Below are positions 62,493-64,000 of a stretch of DNA of 64,000 nucleotides, in pieces (position 1 is the first letter of the stretch; the number at the start of each line of letters is the position of its first letter). A program made the position numbers and the translations under genes. Source of the stretch: Pseudomonadota bacterium (GTDB taxonomy: Bacteria > Desulfobacterota > Binatia > Binatales > Binataceae); the NCBI GenBank assembly GCA_021324885.1, contig JAJPIF010000016.1, positions 49,800 through 113,799 of the forward strand, given 5' to 3'. Under the pieces are notes generated by a model. The model was not told the DNA's origin. It ran no database searches and saw nothing but the letters and a program-made list of their open reading frames with translations.

Positions 62493-64000
62493 ATGGCTTA
62501 CGACTTGCTGATCAAAAACGGAACAGTCGTGGACGGGACCGGAGCCCCGCGCGTACAGGCCGACGTGGCGATCGCCAACGGCAAGATCGCCGAGGTCGGC
62601 AAAATCAGGGATGGCGCCACCAGGGTGATCGACGCCGACGGACTGATCGTGGCGCCCGGTTTCATCGATCCGCACACCCATTACGATGCGCAGATCTGGT
62701 GGGATGACCTGGTCACCTGTTCGTCCTGGCATGGCGTGACGACCACTGTGATGGGCAACTGCGGCGTCGGTATCGCGCCCTGCAAGCCGCAGATGCGCGA
62801 GATTGCCGCGTGGGATCTGGTCAACGTTGAAGGCATCCCCTTCGACGTGCTCAAGCGCGGTATCACCTGGAAATGGGAGACGTTTCCCGAGTATATCGAT
62901 GCTGCCGCCAAACAAAAATTAGGCATCAACGTGGGTTTCCTGGCCCCGCTCACCCCGTTTCGCCATTACGTGATGGGGGAGGAGTCGATGGACCGCGCGG
63001 CGCGTCCCGAGGAAATCCGGCAGATCCGCCAGCTCATTTATGAAGCGGTCGCGGCCGGCGCCCTGGGATGGTCCACCTCCAAGGCCGCCAATCATGTCGG
63101 CTACCAGGGCCGTCCCCTGGCCTCGCGTCTGGCCAGCCTCGAGGAACTGGTGGCGTACGCGAGCGTGCTGAAGGATCTCGGCCGCGGCGTTATCGAGTTC
63201 AACCTCAACGTCACCGGCAATTTCACCGACGACGACTACAATGTGCTCGACGCGTTGCTGACCGCCAGCGGGCGTCCGGTCACCTGGCTGGCGGTTTTCG
63301 TCCACAATCACAAGGAAACGCTCGCCAAGGTCGAGCCGCTGGTCAAACGCGGCGGTATCCCGCAGGTCTCCGCCGTCCCGATCGTCCGCAACGTCGATCT
63401 GCGCACGCCCGGCAGCTTCGCGGCGCTGCCCGCCTTCAAGCGCGTGCTGAACAAGCCGCTCGAAGTGATGAAGAAAGAGTATGCCGATCCTTCATTCCGC
63501 GAAGAGTTCCGCAACAACCTGAGCCTGAAGGTTGCGCGGCCGGATCTGCGCCGGATGCGCGTGGAGGAAGTGCAAAAGCCCGAACTCAAGCCGTACGAAG
63601 GCAAAGCGCTCACGCAGATTGCGCAGGAGCGCGGCGTGGACTTGATCGATGCGATGCTCGACCTCGCCGTCGCCGACGACATCCAGACCCGCTTCACCGA
63701 CATGCCGATGAGCGAAGATGGGATGGATTCGCTGCTCTCTGACCCGCGCACGATGATTGGACTGTCCGACGGCGGCGCGCACGTCGATGCGCACTGCGAG
63801 GCGGGCTATCCAACCTACATGATCGGCCATTGGGTGCGCAAAAAACAGCTTTTCAGCCTCGAACGCGCGGTGCAACTGATGACCTCCAATCCGGCCGATA
63901 TCTTCGGCGTGGTGGGACGCGGGCGCCTGGTGCCGGGAATGGCCGCTGACGTGGTGATCTTCGACTTCGACCAGATCGACACCAAAATGCGCCAGTACCA
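62493..64000 (+). CDS. N-acyl-D-amino-acid deacylase-like amidohydrolase (3' end cut)
   Basis: The frame from ATG 62493 (GGAGGA in front) is open to the window end, so at least 502 residues are seen and the stop lies outside. Metal-site motif GFIDPHTHYDAQIWW, then SSWHGVTTTVMGNCGVGIAP, KWETFPEYID, and LSDGGAHVDAHCEAGYP with the catalytic Asp. It is a paralogue of the 45677 gene, about the same in layout. It follows the HyuB/AcxC fusion by 50 bases and may open the product or precursor of that enzyme. No third gene of the operon is visible. Confidence 0.9.
   Translation, partial: MAYDLLIKNGTVVDGTGAPRVQADVAIANGKIAEVGKIRDGATRVIDADGLIVAPGFIDPHTHYDAQIWWDDLVTCSSWHGVTTTVMGNCGVGIAPCKPQMREIAAWDLVNVEGIPFDVLKRGITWKWETFPEYIDAAAKQKLGINVGFLAPLTPFRHYVMGEESMDRAARPEEIRQIRQLIYEAVAAGALGWSTSKAANHVGYQGRPLASRLASLEELVAYASVLKDLGRGVIEFNLNVTGNFTDDDYNVLDALLTASGRPVTWLAVFVHNHKETLAKVEPLVKRGGIPQVSAVPIVRNVDLRTPGSFAALPAFKRVLNKPLEVMKKEYADPSFREEFRNNLSLKVARPDLRRMRVEEVQKPELKPYEGKALTQIAQERGVDLIDAMLDLAVADDIQTRFTDMPMSEDGMDSLLSDPRTMIGLSDGGAHVDAHCEAGYPTYMIGHWVRKKQLFSLERAVQLMTSNPADIFGVVGRGRLVPGMAADVVIFDFDQIDTKMRQY

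Noticed and set aside
1..64000. tRNA, rRNA, CRISPR, insertion sequences, prophage
   Set aside because: Read-through for conserved tRNA ends, repeated spacers, transposase motifs and phage genes found nothing convincing; short palindromes alone were not taken as evidence.

Overview
The window is GC-rich, gene-dense bacterial DNA read by eye without any search tool. The mix suggests a soil or sediment bacterium of deltaproteobacterial or Candidatus Binatota type: two class III CoA-transferases, two acyl-CoA dehydrogenases, a MaoC pair, several short-chain dehydrogenases, four amidohydrolases plus amidohydrolase remnants, two luciferase-like flavin/F420 oxidoreductases, a stand-alone DnaE2 and a periplasmic-type molybdenum hydroxylase. 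The taxonomic guess is an inference from content; no rRNA, tRNA, CRISPR array, insertion sequence or prophage was seen.

Layout. 0-2.7 kb: the 3' end of a DapA/NAL-family lyase gene, a tandem pair of SnoaL-like proteins, then a zeta-toxin-like kinase behind a probably frameshifted partner gene. 2.7-9.6 kb: dnaE2 (minus) divergent from a MscS channel plus TPR lipoprotein, a deoxynucleoside kinase and a pterin dehydratase. 9.7-11.4 kb: two MaoC-type hot-dog proteins and a PaaA-like ferritin-fold protein in one operon. 11.7-17.8 kb: a PRPP synthetase homologue, a glycogen-debranching-type glucosidase, a large secreted lytic transglycosylase and a lone receiver domain. 18-21.5 kb: two divergent acyl-CoA dehydrogenases around a palindromic, operator-like region, then a metallo-beta-lactamase lactonase. 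21.7-30 kb: Kup potassium transporter, a BON protein, a lipoprotein, an isochorismatase-like protein lacking the usual Cys, an SDR, two PF04909-type amidohydrolases, a small Trp/His-rich secreted protein, and two gene remnants. 30.3-38.4 kb: a secreted PLC/acid-phosphatase-like protein with a clear terminator, and a five-gene minus-strand molybdenum hydroxylase operon (membrane protein, Tat-type 2Fe-2S subunit, Mo subunit, FAD subunit with an Fe-S-type Cys loop, 70-residue Cys-rich protein), then an alpha/beta hydrolase.

38.4-42.1 kb: a DUF1646-type ion transporter and polyphosphate kinase. 42.3-64 kb: a catabolic region with an SDR / CoA-transferase / SDR operon, an N-acyl-D-amino-acid-deacylase-like amidohydrolase, a sulfotransferase coupled to a flippase-like membrane protein, two LLM oxidoreductases, Dabb-type proteins, a HAD phosphatase, a second CoA-transferase, a zinc alcohol dehydrogenase, an atypical SDR, a beta-propeller protein, and a hydantoinase-B protein fused to an acetone-carboxylase-gamma-like zinc domain followed by a second deacylase-like gene cut by the window end.

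The genes fit uptake and degradation of organic acids and amides through CoA thioesters: CoA-transferases activate, acyl-CoA dehydrogenases and MaoC hydratases carry out beta-oxidation-like steps, MFE-2-like SDRs oxidise hydroxyacyl-CoAs, and amidohydrolases or the HyuB fusion open amides or carboxylate substrates. The actual substrates cannot be read from the sequence. The most unusual items are the HyuB/AcxC-like fusion, the molybdenum hydroxylase operon with its small Cys protein, the SDR sandwich around a CoA-transferase, and several broken gene ends that point to recent gene loss.
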